64,000 nt of DNA from positions 3,472,001-3,536,000 of the forward strand of contig JAECYW010000004.1 of assembly GCA_023014335.1 (NCBI GenBank), given 5' to 3'. Origin of the DNA: Galerina marginata (lineage: Eukaryota; Basidiomycota; Agaricomycetes; Agaricales; Galerinaceae). The notes under the pieces were generated by a model. That model ran no database searches, was not told the origin of the DNA, and saw only the letters and a list, made by a program, of their open reading frames with translations. This document shows, piece after piece, positions 34,131 to 46,980 of the stretch; positions within the stretch are counted from its first letter, which is position 1; every line of letters starts with the position of its first letter. Position numbers and translations under genes: made by a program.

Positions 34131-35718
34131 CTATTCGTCCTCGCCGTCTTCTCCATCGCTGACGCCCTCCCCATCCAGGTCCTCGTCCCCGAGCTTGCCC
34201 TCGCCCCCCTTCCACTCCCGCTCCCAAGGCGGATCTGGCATGAGGGGCGTCAGGGCTGGATGCCCTGGGGGCAGCGACGACCGTGCGCGGTAGAGCCTTG
34301 CGGCGAGAGACTCGCGGTCCGCGAGGAGTGCTTGGATGTGGTCGATTGCTAATGAAGAAATTGTAAGTTGGTTTGAACTTTGGAGACAAAGATAGGAAAG
34401 AAGAGACGCGTTTCGCGGAGAGAGAGGAGCAGAATGAAAAAGCAAAAGGAAAGGAAAGGAACAGCTGATACACACTCTTCGACAGGACGACATTCTCGCT
34501 CCTCGGACCTGCTCTCCCATCCAACCGATCCTTCTCCCTCTCATCGCCGCCGTCCTTCCCGTTCTTCTTCCCTCTGCTCTTCTTCCTCTGGCTGCCATTC
34601 ATCAAGCCGGCATTCCTCTCAGCTTCCTCCTCCTCCCGAATAGCCTCCCGCAGCGCAGGCACCGTCTCGCACAAGGCCTCGTACCCCCTCCGGATATTCG
34701 CGCGGCGCTTCTGCTCTGACTGGATATGGTTCGCCTTTTTCTGCGAGGGCGAGAGCAGGGCTTGTTTCGGCGGCGCGGTGGGTTGGCCTTCCTGCTGGGA
34801 CTGGGACTGGGATTGAGAATTCGTCGTTGGTGATGCGGACGAACGGTTCCGCTTAGAGGCACCGTTTACTCCGTTTGTGGACTGGCGGGTGCCGTTTAGC
34901 GTCGGGTGGGAAGAGGAAGATGAGGCCGCTGCGTTCGGATTCGGAGAGGATGACGACGCTTGCAGGGTCGACCGTGAGGACGTCGTTACGGCACTCGGCA
35001 TTCGTTTGGCCCGCGACGCGGGGGCCGGCGTCTGTTGGGGAGAAATCTGCACTTGTTGCTGCTGAGGTGGATGGTGCATCGGCATTGGAATAGAGTTGTG
35101 TTGGTGCTGGAAGTTGTACGGTGAGTGAGGAGAGATGGGCGAAGAGTGGTCGGACGACATGGGAGATACTGCCAGATGCTGCTGCTGCATTGATTGTGGC
35201 GGGTAGTGCAGCTGTAGAGGGTGCGGTTGTGGCTGGTGCACTTTGTTATGAAGGAAAGGAAAGATCTCGTGCGTCGTCGAGTACGAGTTGTGCCGCTGTT
35301 GCTGCTGCAGTTGTTGCCGATGTTGCTCTTGGTGCTGCATGACCTGCTGCTGGTGAATGAGCATCCGCTGCTCTTGGTGCGGATCGTACTGGCTGTTAAT
35401 GTGACCGTTGGCACTGAACACCTGGTGTTGTTGGTGTACTCCTTGGTGGTGGTCCATCATGGATGCCCCAGCACCCCAGCTATCTGAATCGAGCGACATG
35501 AGATCCTTCGTCGCCTTCGTCAGCGCCTCCCGATGGTGGGGGTTGGGCTCGGAATCGAGCAGGTGGTTATCCTGCGCCGAGTACATCGTCGCATTGTTGT
35601 TGTACAGAGCCCATTCCGCCGGCGAGATAGTGACCGAGTCCGCGTCTGGGTAGTCGATGGAGGAGAGAAAACTCTGGAAGGCATGGCTCTCGCTCGGGGA
35701 GAGCAGCGTCGACTGCAT
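34131..35718 (-). CDS. bHLH transcription factor with Gln/His-rich N-terminus
   Basis: Exons 35718-34476 and 34348-34131 give 486 residues from the ATG at 35718. The frame is open 100 bases further upstream, but that part is an Arg-rich artefact-like run. Residues about 80-250 are very rich in Gln, His and Ser. The basic region and helix 1 read KKANHIQSEQKRRANIRRGY, with His, Glu and Arg at the three DNA-contact positions, so an E-box of the CACGTG class is expected. The loop is unusually long (about 45 charged residues, KKSRGKKNGKDGG and similar) before helix 2 (SKTIDHIQALL), and the single intron falls right at that helix. The C-terminus is acidic. The target genes are unknown. It faces a 5.6 kb gene-free upstream region. 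Confidence 0.88.
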
Positions 35719-38700
35719 GGTGTGGTCGAGAACGGGTGCGCACGGACGCCGAATGGGGGTCTGTTGAGTCCGTCGTCGTCGTCGTCGCGGTCTATAATTT
35801 TTTTTTGCAGGATTGGCCAAATGCGATTGCGGGGTAGCACGAAAGTGAAGAAAGCGAGTTCACATGTGAATTAACCACGATACATATCCTCGGTGGCGGT
35901 GCTGCCCTTCCACATCTGGCCTTTGGATCGTCCTGATCTCTGATTGCGGCAATTCCCGTGCCCAACTCCTCCTTCTCCTCCTTCTCCTCCATGTGATTGC
36001 ACTTCATGAAAGTACTTTATTTCATTATCATTCCACTATGAACCGCGGTACGGAGTATTCTTCTCATCCTATCCCTTCTCAAGAAAAGTTTAATCCGGCG
36101 CAGCAGCGTTCTCACCACCGCCTTGTTGCTTCCAACCGTCCACATTCCAACGAAATCATCATTGGTTGCATACCTCCCCCTCCTACAGCGCCAAATTTGT
36201 CCGACGGTAACATCAAAATAAGGCCTCACCATAGTTATAGGACCATAGCTCACTTGGCTCCGTGTCGTCGTCGGTCACACGGACTTCTATCTTTGTTCAG
36301 CGAGCGCATTGCTCTCGGACTCACCTGTCCAACTACACTGCCCGACGCCGTAGATGGCCTTAAACTAGCCCTGAACTCGTCTTACGCCATGCGGAAGTCT
36401 GCCCAAATTTCTAGAGCCTTTCGCCACATAAGGGTCCTTGGAAGGAATTCGGATTCTAGATGACGCTGCCCAGCTAGGCCGCTCCCTTGCCGACCAGGTC
36501 CAAGCGGACCAGAACCAGCGGGGAGGAACCGTCCACATGCATCGTTCACTGATCATGATCGTGAAGTCTTCCACAAAATGGTTCTATTTTCTAAACTAGG
36601 TGACCGTAAAAATACCTCCAGACTAGGCACTGACCGGCGGCTATGGCCACGAGGTCGACAACAGTCCTTGGATTTCAAATTTCGTCTCTCAACAGACGAT
36701 CGCGCCTTGTTTTATAGGAGGTTCATCGCACTAGGATCTTAACTGACCACTGCAAAGTCGACTGCCACTGGAGGCAGCTAGGAGCTCTTTCGTTCAGGAC
36801 CTCACTTCTGAGATTGTATCCCACAGACTCGCGGTGTCTCTTCGAAGCTCAATTTCCAACACTGACAACTCCGAACGGCGAAAAACCAAACCCCCGATGC
36901 CCCGCATAATTTGAAAAAAAATATATCTCCTTAGCCCCCATCTCCATGGGTGCAGTAACGCAGAGTAAACCTTATTTCCCTCCGGTGATCAAGTCGAGCC
37001 CATCCCGTAGAGAAAATCGATGGGACATATCGCAGCTCATATGGCCAAACAGGACCATGCTTGGAATATAACGGTAATCGATGGCTGATTTTCTGGGCGG
37101 CTTTGCTCGATATGCTCTGATGAATTTGTCGCTCGCTTATTTATTGTTTTTCTGCTTTATTTTCCCAATGGACAATAGATTATCTCCCCCGGCTCGGACC
37201 CGACGGCTAGTAGGCTCTGCGTGCCTTCTGAGGCGCGCTGCTCGGGCCAAAGGCAACACATGCTCACTTGCGCAATTATGTCAAGCCGGTCCCGCGCACT
37301 TCTGACAATGATCCTGACCAACCAACGAGCAGCATGAGCCTTCTCTAGCGCACACGTTCTTTGCTGTTTGCTAATTTCATTCTTTTAAGTTTAGTACACT
37401 GGTGAGAAACTGGGAAATTTTATTTCTGTACTTTCTCTTTATCCAAATTTGTATCCGGACACACCAGACTTTCCTGGACGTCTTTACGCTGCAGAAGTAC
37501 CCTCACATACCCCAGACGATCGACCCCGCACCGGCCGCCCTAAAAAAAATACCGAGGGCTCATCTACGACGTCTTGAAAAAAATAATCATCATAACCATT
37601 CCTTTCTTCTCCATACTCACCTCATCCCCCATCGATGAGCATAAAATACAATTCAGGAATGCGCCACTCGAGTCTCGACACCCACATGCAGATCTCCCAC
37701 ATCGGATTTTTCGGGTGCCACCCACCGCCTCGATCGCATGGTGCCGGGCTTGAAAATGACCTCTTCGCGCCAGCTCGTGCCACGGCCCACGGATGCACTC
37801 GAAAACTTTAAACCGCACTTCTCTTTGCTTCTATCAGCCGCATTTAACGAATTGGAAAGTCCGGGGCTAATACCGATACCGATGATCGTGATTAGTGATT
37901 ATTCGTGGACTGCATATGTCATATTCTCGCCGTCCCTTCTCAAATAAGCTCGGACTCGCTTTTTAAGCATCTGGAAAACCGAGCAAATAGACTGTGAAGA
38001 AGGCTTGTTTTTGCTGTTTATTCTCACTCGCTTCTCGAGGGCGATCATCGATTATCGGTATCGTTTTTTCTGGGCATATGGTCATTGGTGCCATGGCACA
38101 GATTCTGCTGGATTACCTCTCTTCTCCTTGCGCAGATACGATCCTGGAACCCTAGCTTCCTCAAAAATTTCCTCCGTCGTCTGCAGCCGACGAATCCTAC
38201 GCTTTCGTAGGATCTTTGGAATTCTGTCTTTGCTGCTGCGTGGAAGGTAAATAATATCCCTTGTCGACCTTGGATTCTGCAGACCACTCGTTTAAAAATC
38301 TGCCGAGTTTCTATGCCGAATTTAAATAATTGGTGGTTTTAAATTACCCATTATTATCCATATATCTAGGTCCGACTGGGAAACGACGGCAAGTACCCTC
38401 CTCGCCACCAACCCAAACAAGCGCCCATGCTCGGCTCCTCCCTAATTACCGAACGGCGCCTTTCAATAAAACAGCGGCTCCGCTTTCCACTGGATCGTAA
38501 TTGATCTACTATGACCTACTTCGCCATCTTGGATCCACCGAGTCGTCATTGGAATTCACCGTTCCGTGTCCCATTCCGTTCCGCGCTTCTCGAGCTCCTT
38601 GCCGGGAAGCATGGTCTAGCATGGTATTATACGCCTATATTCGCCGACGTGGTTCCGTCTTGCCGTTCGTGATTACTCTCTTTCTGGATTTCCGGATCTC

Positions 38701-41351
38701 CGTCTGTTCCGTTCCCTCAGGTTCCCTCTCGTTCGCTTTCAACGCCATGTTCATTTGTTACCGTCGATTTTCAGGTTTGCCTCGTGATATAAGAACTGTC
38801 CGTCAGGCATATGCATAGGCCTTTTACTATTTATTCCCCGTTCCCGAGCGTCCACGTAACTTCCAGCCATAGACCCACACACAACAGTCGCTGCCAGTGA
38901 TGTATATGTCACTCAGTCAATCAATCAGGCAGGTTGCGGCAGTTTATGCGCAGACGAACGTGATTCTGAGGATTCCTTACAAGACCGTTCCGAGGTGTGC
39001 CCTCAACAAGGTATCGTATTTTTATTCTTCGAACGTAACTGCGTACCATAGTTGACGTGGATAGTTGATGATCATAAACCGCTGCATGCCTGCAGTCTTT
39101 ATTTCTAGGTACCGGTGCTTTGCACTCCGGTCAGGTATGTACAGTATGCAACAAACTTCTTCTTTGAGCCGGCTTACGAGTCTCGTTTGCAGGAGTATTG
39201 AAGAATTCTAAATCACTCTGGGTCGTTATTTTAGGTTTTCAGCTGATAAATGCCTTCATTATTCAGCGCTCGGCTTTTAATTATCGAAGGAGCCGCGGCT
39301 CTCTTCTTTCATTTCTATGGGCGATCCTTCATTTTGTTCTTCAACTCGTGGTTATTAACTTCCTCTTCTTTTCAGTTTCCCAACTATTGGCTCTCCACCC
39401 GCGTGGCTTCGCATATCGAAGTTCTGCAACCACGCTATATGATGTGTCTTTGGGATTGTGCTACCATAATATCCCACAATTTCCTCGTGCTCAAAGCCTG
39501 TCTGCTTCCTGCTCAGCCTTCGCCGGAGCCTTCGACTTATAATTAAACAAGTCAGCCTTTTCAGGTATCACTGAAATACAAGGACCACACTGCCCCCCAT
39601 TTACTTGCGCTGAAGCTCCCCTTCTGGCTAGCCTGGGATATCATTCCGTTCAGATGTCCCTCCTAACCACGCGCTGCGTCCACTCGAGGAAAGGTTATTA
39701 ATTCCTAACCTCAGGTATTCATGGTGACTATTTTAATCGAAGATATCCTGAATACGAGCTGCCATCTGGAACAAATGTACGTCGATCTATACGCCTTACG
39801 CAAGATACCAAGACCTACACCCTACTATGTTACTCCTTGTTTGTGTTCTATCTCGACAAGAGGATGGTGTACAAATCCACTCGGGGGATGTTCTCCTCCA
39901 TGCTCTCTGAAATGTACCTACACCCGAACGCTCAGGCACTCAGGCTAATCCATGGGCGTTATGCCTACAACTCACTGTGGACTCAAAAAGAACGAAGACA
40001 CTGATAAAGAGACACACTTTCGCGCAGGGACGTTAGGCACTTTACATGCATCGCAGCGGTATGAACGAGGTGTTAGCGCTGAAGCGCCAAAGGGTTCTTT
40101 GGATCTGCTTGGTTCCTGGGATCTAATCTAATCTGATTCTACGAAGCACCTTATCTCGATTTCCCGATCTCACCATGGTCAACGACGATGGTCAGGGCTT
40201 ACCCGATTGTCATTTTGTTAACCAGCCCTATGCTATCCCAGGGACTCGCAAGTGAAATTGCGTTTACCCATTATCGGCTTGGCCTGGAACCCAAAATCTT
40301 AGGATTCCTTCGTAGAAACACGGACGATAGCGAGCGCTTAATTTGAAATGAAAGCCAGGCAACCTCATGGCATGGTTCCAGGCGGTCCAGCTTCACTACA
40401 GCTTTGAATCTCGGAGTACGGTCCTTCGCCTCGTTGCGCGGAACACTTTCCCCTCGTTTTTGATTTTGCTTGTCGACCGTTGTGCTGTTATGTTCGCCGA
40501 TCGAAATCGCCAATCTGCGTAAATGATGCTTAGTTTAGAAGCACCCTAGTGCTTTTCGCCTCGCTGCGGTAGTAAGTACCAAGTGTACCTCATCGATATT
40601 GAAACCATCGGATGTACATATTTTGGTGGTTGCCTGCATAGTGTCTACGCCTCCATCTGCGGTAACCCAATAGTGGCTATCCAAAGGAGGCGCGAATTAC
40701 AAGGTGGTACGCTTTATTAAAACTTTATTATGATCTTCGCATTTGCTCAGGTTTGCATTGCTTCCGTTTCTCTGGTACATATTCCCTGGTTTTGATGGGA
40801 CTCCGGATATTACATGACTCATTCATGCCTTGAGTTTAGAGTCTCGACTCCGCCGATGAGGCTTGGATGGAATTAAATCCAGGTCCAGGACGCACGGTCA
40901 AGTAAACGAAGCGCGTGCAGTGGGACCGGGTTAAAACAAGTTGTAATGGGCGGGTGTCTCTATTTTCCTTGAGCGCTATTAGAAGTTGATTAGAAGTGTC
41001 TTCCGGCCATGTCTCTTTCTTGATCTTGGCTTGATCCCGAGTCTCGACTCGAACATGCCTAATTAATTTGAAACTTCAAGGCATCTAATTGTCGCCGAAT
41101 GAATGGAAATAAACCACAGTTTATTTTTTCACAACGTTCCGATTTGAATTCACAATTTGGTGAAGTCATAAACTTTACTTCAGGCAGGCAGTGGACACAG
41201 GAGAATCTTCAATCTAATCTCTAATTTGGCCGATAGCACGTGACCGAACGTGACCATCCGTAGGAGTCTGGATCGCAAGCCCGATCAGGAAACACTTCAG
41301 TTGCCAACTTCAAACCCCCATTCGACACGCGTATCGTCCCAATCCTACACC
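35719..41351. other. 5.6 kb without a supported gene, upstream of the bHLH gene
   Basis: I find no protein domain on either strand. The plus strand from 36.0 to 39.7 kb is pyrimidine-rich and holds several runs of splice-like signals (for example GTATCG at 39011, a CTGCAG/TTCTAG pair near 39095-39110 and TTTGCAG at 39191). This could be a long regulatory region, a spliced non-coding RNA or an eroded gene. Confidence 0.4.
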
Positions 41352-42520
41352 ATGGCGGACGTCATAGATTCAATGCTCGACCTAATGAGGCGTCTGCCGC
41401 CTACGCGGACCGAGGAGAACGTGCAGGCGCTCGTTGGGATCTCCCCAGAGGACGCCGATGAGCTGCTGCAAAGCGTCGATCAACCCTTGCAGGTCATGGT
41501 AGATCGCGCAACGGGAAGGGAGTACCTTGCTTGTGATTATAATCGGGATGGGGAGAGCTACAGGTGCGCTTAGTTCATGGGCATCTTTGCATATCATGTC
41601 CTGTCGGATGCAAGGCAGTCAAATGCGTTGTGTACTCATTGATTATTGCTTCACAGATCACCTTGGTCAAATGAATACGACCCTCCGCTCGACGATGGTG
41701 CTGTGCCCTCGCTGAAGATGCGAAAACTAGAGATTCAAGCGAACGAGGCGTTCGATACATATCGGGAGATGTACTACGAGGGAGGGGTATCATCTGTCTA
41801 CCTATGGGACCCAGAAGACGCTGCTGGCGGGGCAAACTTTGCTGGAGTCGTCGTTCTCAAGAAAAGTGCGTCATTTATCTCTCGTGGCTTGTAATATCAT
41901 ACTGATTGAAATATTCAGCCATGACTGCTACCGCCGCATACGAACCCTCTGGGTCCTGGGATTCTATCCATGTGTTCGAAACTGTGGAACGTGGACGACA
42001 AGCTCACTACAAGCTGACGTCTACTGTCATGCTTCAACTTGTTACACGGAGGGGCTCTGAAAGTGACAACAAGGCGCCGGCTGATAAGAAGGGTCCGGAG
42101 AGCTGGAAACGTGAGGGAGAGGTCAGTTTGAGCGGGAGTATGACGCGCCAGGTGAGCCTTTTTTCTCAGAGGTCCGACGAGATATTCCTTTCGGGTAGCT
42201 GATAGAGCCACTCTTAACGCTATCATGCTCTTGACAGACGGAACAGGACTGGCCTTTGAACGAGACGGCATCACATATAACTAACATTGGAAAGATGATC
42301 GAGGAAATGGAGATTAAGATGCGAAATCTTCTGCAAGAGGTCAGTCGTGTGCGGGATCGCGGTCTGGATCATAACTAATACTGCATGCTGGGCTATGTCG
42401 CAGGTATATTTTGGGAAAACACGCGACATCGTGTACGACCTCCGCAGCGTTGATGATCTTGAGAAAGCCCGCCGGCAGAGGGAGCTACAAAAGGAACTTG
42501 CGGGCTTCATTAAGCGCTGA
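41352..42520 (+). CDS. CAP2: F-actin capping protein beta subunit
   Basis: Exons 41352-41563, 41657-41865, 41919-42151, 42238-42339 and 42404-42520 give 290 residues, the normal size. The sequence follows the family throughout: [17 protein letters not shown] at the start, [20 protein letters not shown], and the C-terminal actin-binding tentacle after LRNLLQE-type helices ([20 protein letters not shown]). As a heterodimer with the alpha subunit it caps actin filament barbed ends in the cytosol. No missing parts. A small acidic/Lys-rich insertion ([16 protein letters not shown]) lies before the last strands. Convergent with PPIL3. Confidence 0.95.
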
Positions 42521-42838
42521 CCCGGCTTATAGAATTAAATCCTCGTTGAAAGTCATGTAATATCAGTAGGATGTGGCCCAGGAATTTTTGTACCACTGTA
42601 TTGGGGAATGCGAACTTGAGCGCAGTCACAGGACTCAAATCTAGACTCGAAACTGTCGCGACATTGGAGAACAATTACAAACCGTTCCACAAGAGTACAG
42701 CCGGGACCTGGACTAAACTGCCCATCTTTTTTGACACGCCTTCTGTCTTCTTCCGCGCACTAGAACCTATCGATGACGGCGCCGGCTGATATTCGATCCC
42801 AATAAAGACGTCGGGTTTCTATCTTCGTCGCATTATCA

Positions 42839-43627
42839 TCATCGGCCGGCTAATTCAGCATCGGCAATGGGATTTGAGTGAATTGTGACCTGATAAGAGA
42901 ATCAAACATGGTCCGCATAAAGGACTTGAGAAGCGAAAAAACTCACATCGGTCACCTTGATTTCGTTCAGTGGCCTGTTTTTGTTATTTACCGGGACGCG
43001 TTCTATGGCATCTAGAGTTGTGTCGGCGCCATCGATTACCTTGCCAAAGATAGTATGTTTGCCGTCAAGATGTGGCTGCTTCGCGTACGTGACAAAGAAC
43101 TGGGACTTGTTCGAGTCAGAATCGTTCCCTGAATTAGCCATCGCGACAACGCCTCGGGTATTAAACTACGAAAAGACCGCAGGTGCGGATCAGGCCAGGA
43201 ACGAAGCTGCAATAAAGCGCGAACTCGGACCTTTAGCGTCGACCTTATTTCGTCCGAGAACGGGGCCCCCCAGATGCTTTGACCGCCTTTGCCAGTGCCC
43301 GTTGGGTCACCGGTCTGGACTATGAATCCACGGATATTACGATGGAATATGCAGCCATTGAAATACCCTGATGCACACAGGGCCAGAAAATTCTACATTC
43401 CATTTAGTTAGCGCGAGATGGCAGGATCTGATGGACCACGCACCTCAGCTGCCTTGGGCGTCGCTTCACAGAAAACTTCAATCTAGACTGGACAGTGAGT
43501 ACGTCGAGCAAAACGCGGCAGAAAGTAGAATACCTTGAGGTCACCGTGGGTAGTGTGCAGAGTTACAGACTGTACATGTGTCAGTCAATGTGTAGGCGGA
43601 TGATGGAGGAACGGAAGACAGTACCAT
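42839..43627 (-). CDS. Peptidyl-prolyl cis-trans isomerase, PPIL3/Cyp10 type
   Basis: The cyclophilin domain is complete: [35 protein letters not shown] (catalytic Arg and Gln), the [16 protein letters not shown] block and [10 protein letters not shown]. Length is about 165 residues. There is no signal or extra domain, so it is the short nuclear/spliceosomal PPIL3 kind. The first exon is only the start codon: ATG at 43627-43625 is directly followed by GTACTG, and the second exon starts at 43569. Exons 2 and 3 are 36 and 39 bases. The spacing to the divergent G-alpha gene is 166 bases. Confidence 0.92.
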
Positions 43628-43793
43628 TTTTGTGCAGATTTGTACTTGTGACGATGATCAAGGTGTGACAACGAAGCAGTGTCACTCGGTGATTGGAATA
43701 TAGCCGCTACTTGGATCTATTAGTACTCCATTCTCTTCTCACTGCATTTCTCTCTTCCTCACGACCATCATCCTCGCCCGTCCTCTCTCCAAT
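43628..43793. promoter_or_regulatory. Shared divergent promoter of PPIL3 and the G-alpha gene
   Basis: Only 166 bases separate the two start codons, so both core promoters and leaders must lie here. No TATA box seen. CTCTTCC/CACTGCATT-type pyrimidine tracts precede the G-alpha ATG. Confidence 0.5.
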
Positions 43794-45804
43794 ATGCGCT
43801 CCCCGTCGCTCTACAGCCAAGATGACCCCATTACCGCCGCCATGAAGCCCCCGCCCTCCGAGACCGACTCGGAGCGCGCATTTCGTCTTGAGACCGAAGC
43901 CGAGGCAAAGCGGGTCTCGGAACAGATTGACGAGGACCTCCGCGAAGAACGCGAACGTATGAAGAAGAAGAAAGGTGATGTCAAGGTGAGCTCTCATGTG
44001 TCCTTCTTGGCGCATATATTCACCTTGAGCGCTTATTTCCTAGTTGCTCCTCTTGGGCCAGGCCGAGAGTGGGAAATCGACCCTCCAGAAGCAGTTCCAG
44101 CTCATGTACAAACCTAATTCGCTTGATCAAGAGCGTTCTTCGTGGACTACTGTTATCTACTTTAACGTCGTCCATTCTCTGAAGCAAATTCTCAATACGC
44201 TGGAAGCCTGGGACGACGTTCTCGATGATGACAACGACATTTCACCTGATATGAACTCTATTGCGACATCGAAGATGAAAGGTAACGGCATCGCCGACCA
44301 GCCCTCGCCCTCAACATCACTGATGGATACCAATGGTGCCATCAATGGTTCTCCTGGCTCTGCTGCTCATTCCGAGGCGACTGCGTCTACGAGTCACTCC
44401 GGTCCGCCTAGTAATGGGGCTATCCAAATAGCAAACCTGCGACGTCGACTATCACCTCTGGTGGTAGCAGAATCACAGCTTGCCGACCGGCTAAGTGGTG
44501 GGATCACCGTTTCCGGCTCTGGGAAGGGCGGAGTTTACGTGCGCAGTGGTTGGCAGTCGCGGACTATCGAGAACGCTCTGGGCAAGATCAAGGCGAAAGG
44601 ACGCCCATCGACCACAGAGAAAAGGCATCGTGAGAGCGAATCCGACGACGCTCCTCCGGATCCGATGGTCCAAGAAATCGGTCAGATGCTCCAGGCATGT
44701 GAGGACGATATTCACGAGCTTTGGAGTCACCCAACGGTCAAGGGAATGATTGCTAAACGTCGGCTGAAGTTGGATGAATGGTCTGAATTGTAAGTGAGAC
44801 ACTCTAGAATGATGCTTTTATTGACGATTTCTCCGTTAAGTTTCCTGAGGCATATTTCTCGTGTCGCATCTCCAGATTATGTGCCAACAACCGGTGAGTT
44901 TAGGCTACTTTCCGTCGAAAACTCGTGCATATATAGACTTATTTCATCTAGATGACATTCTACACGCGCGCATTCAGACTATGGGCGTGGCAGAGCACAT
45001 ATTTGATGTGAATATTCACGGAAAATTGGTTACATGGCATCTTTTCGACGTGGGCGGTGCCCGCGGACAACGACACTCGTGGGTACCCTATTTTGACGAC
45101 GCTAACGCGATTATCTTCGTCGCACCCGTAAGTGCGTTCGACCAGGTGAATTTGACATTTTCAATCACTGTGGTTCTTTAGTCTGATTTGAGTTTTGTCT
45201 TCTAGTACCTGGAAGAAGATCCTCGGGTGAACCGGATCGACGACTCGCTGCAACTGTTCACGCAAGTATGTTCGAATGCCCTTTTGAAGAGTGTCCATCT
45301 GGTCCTATTCCTCAGTACGTCGTGGCTCTGTTTACTGATTGATTGATCTTCCTGACGTTTTTCCCACTGTGCACAGATAAGACTGATCTCTTGAGGTCAA
45401 AATTAGACAAGGGACTGAAAGTCCGGAAATAGTAACCCCAATCGCATGGCTGAGGGAATATGATCTGATTATCTTTTTAGCATTACATCCTTTGGTGAAC
45501 GGTCGAACGACTACGAAACCGTCGTTCAGTATTTCCGAGCGCACTTCCTGCAGGTCCATCGACGGAATAATGAGAATCGCAGAGTGTTATATACCCATTT
45601 TACCAGTGTCGTGGTACGTTCTCATCCGACTTATTTCTTACGACGTTCTCTCATGGGGCGTGTAGGACACGAAAGCGACACAGCGTATTATCGGGAACGG
45701 TGAGTATTGCCCTCGTTATAAATTAGTACTTGCCTGATGGACACAACATTCCAGTGCGCGATTCTATATTCAGAGGATACCTGCAATCTGCTGCGCTGGT
45801 ATGA
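43794..45804 (+). CDS. Atypical large G-protein alpha subunit
   Basis: Nine exons (43794-43985, 44044-44789, 44841-44893, 44952-45145, 45206-45314, 45377-45431, 45481-45613, 45666-45699, 45755-45804) give 457 residues, about 100 more than usual. The P-loop GQAESGKST (residues 69-77), the switch I RIQTMG (273-278) and NKTD (368-371) are clear. Switch II reads DVGGARGQR: the glutamine that positions the attacking water is Ala303. The TCAT base-contact motif is replaced by SVVDT. There is no MGxxxS or cysteine near the start, so no myristoyl or palmitoyl anchor is expected. A Ser/Gly-rich insertion of about 120 residues lies in the helical domain. It ends YLQSAALV. I infer nucleotide binding with slow or absent intrinsic hydrolysis. 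Confidence 0.9.
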
Positions 45805-46980
45805 GAGTCCCTATGAGATCTCATCGATGTTCTTGATGGCCAGGTTGCCGTTGGCATATTCCCCTTTTCTCTTGTTCGTTTGGGATATGATTATTTTCTT
45901 CATGACTTGTCCCGTCGGCGCATTATTTAATGTCTATTTCTCGCCTCTCCTTATCACATCCGTCACACACACCCACACAATTCGCCCAAGTTTCTTGAAC
46001 TCATTAATTGCGCGCCGGCTTTATTTGACTTGTACAAAAATAATATTAGAGCTAGGCTTCACAGTGCCTCCTCGTCAACGTAATGATCACCCAATGCCCT
46101 TCTTTCTTATTCATTACACTCATTCACTCACTCACGTCGAAAACTTATTATTATCCTGTCGCCACGACTACATAATGAACATCCCATGTTGACCGTATCT
46201 TGGGTCTTGTCCTTACTTTTTGAGTGGAGTCGTGTTAATCAAAGCTCACTTGTTTGGCCTCTTGTCTTTTCACGATCGGGTTCTCATGTCGACTTTTGGG
46301 GACTGCATGCATCGCTTTCGGGATAGGGCACAAATGCCACCAAATGCGAAATGGTGCGTACTTCGCTCACATCGGTACCCTGCGCTTTAAAGATAAAGCG
46401 AAGCGAGAACTGTCATACGAAGAAAAAGGGTAGTAATTTTTGCAATGTTACATGGGCATAATGTGCGCTCGAAGACCTGCAGGAAGAAGGGGTTCGGGGT
46501 GCATTTGGTTTGTGGAGAACCCTTGAATTCGAAAAAGCTTGAACCCTTGGGCACATCGAACGCAACCGAACGGAGGCACTTGTCAAAGTTATTCCATCGA
46601 ACTGCCTACCAGGTTCCCGCGTTAGTTGTAATTGTGGCGATCATCGCGGGTACGGACTTATAGATAGTGAAGGAAGACGTGTGTGCCTGCAACACTGGTA
46701 GCCATCTTTCTACTCTTTCGATATTCTCGAGTTCTGGACGGGCTTATCACTTGGAACGCACCCCACCCTACAACTTGGCCCGCGGAATTCTACAAGGTAT
46801 ATTGAGTACGAGAAGATGTGCAAAGACATGAATTCTTATTCAAATTGCGATACGAGTATGTTAGTGCGGAGACCTTGGCTGGACCAATCGTTATCAGGCT
46901 CGTATTACTCGAGTATCACTGCCCTCAATTACTCCGGCACTGGAATGGAACGGGTATTTGCTTCCGGAGGAAAAAAGCAA
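45805..46980. other. Intergenic region, no gene seen
   Basis: 3' flank of the G-alpha gene and spacer up to the tRNA gene. Short frames only. Confidence 0.5.

Noticed and set aside
34071..34643. Plus frames opposite the bHLH gene
   Set aside because: Antisense shadows; Arg/Ser/Pro-rich complement of the coding strand.
35993..36463. 156-codon plus frame
   Set aside because: Begins in the pyrimidine-rich gap and shows no conserved pattern; a chance frame cannot be excluded.
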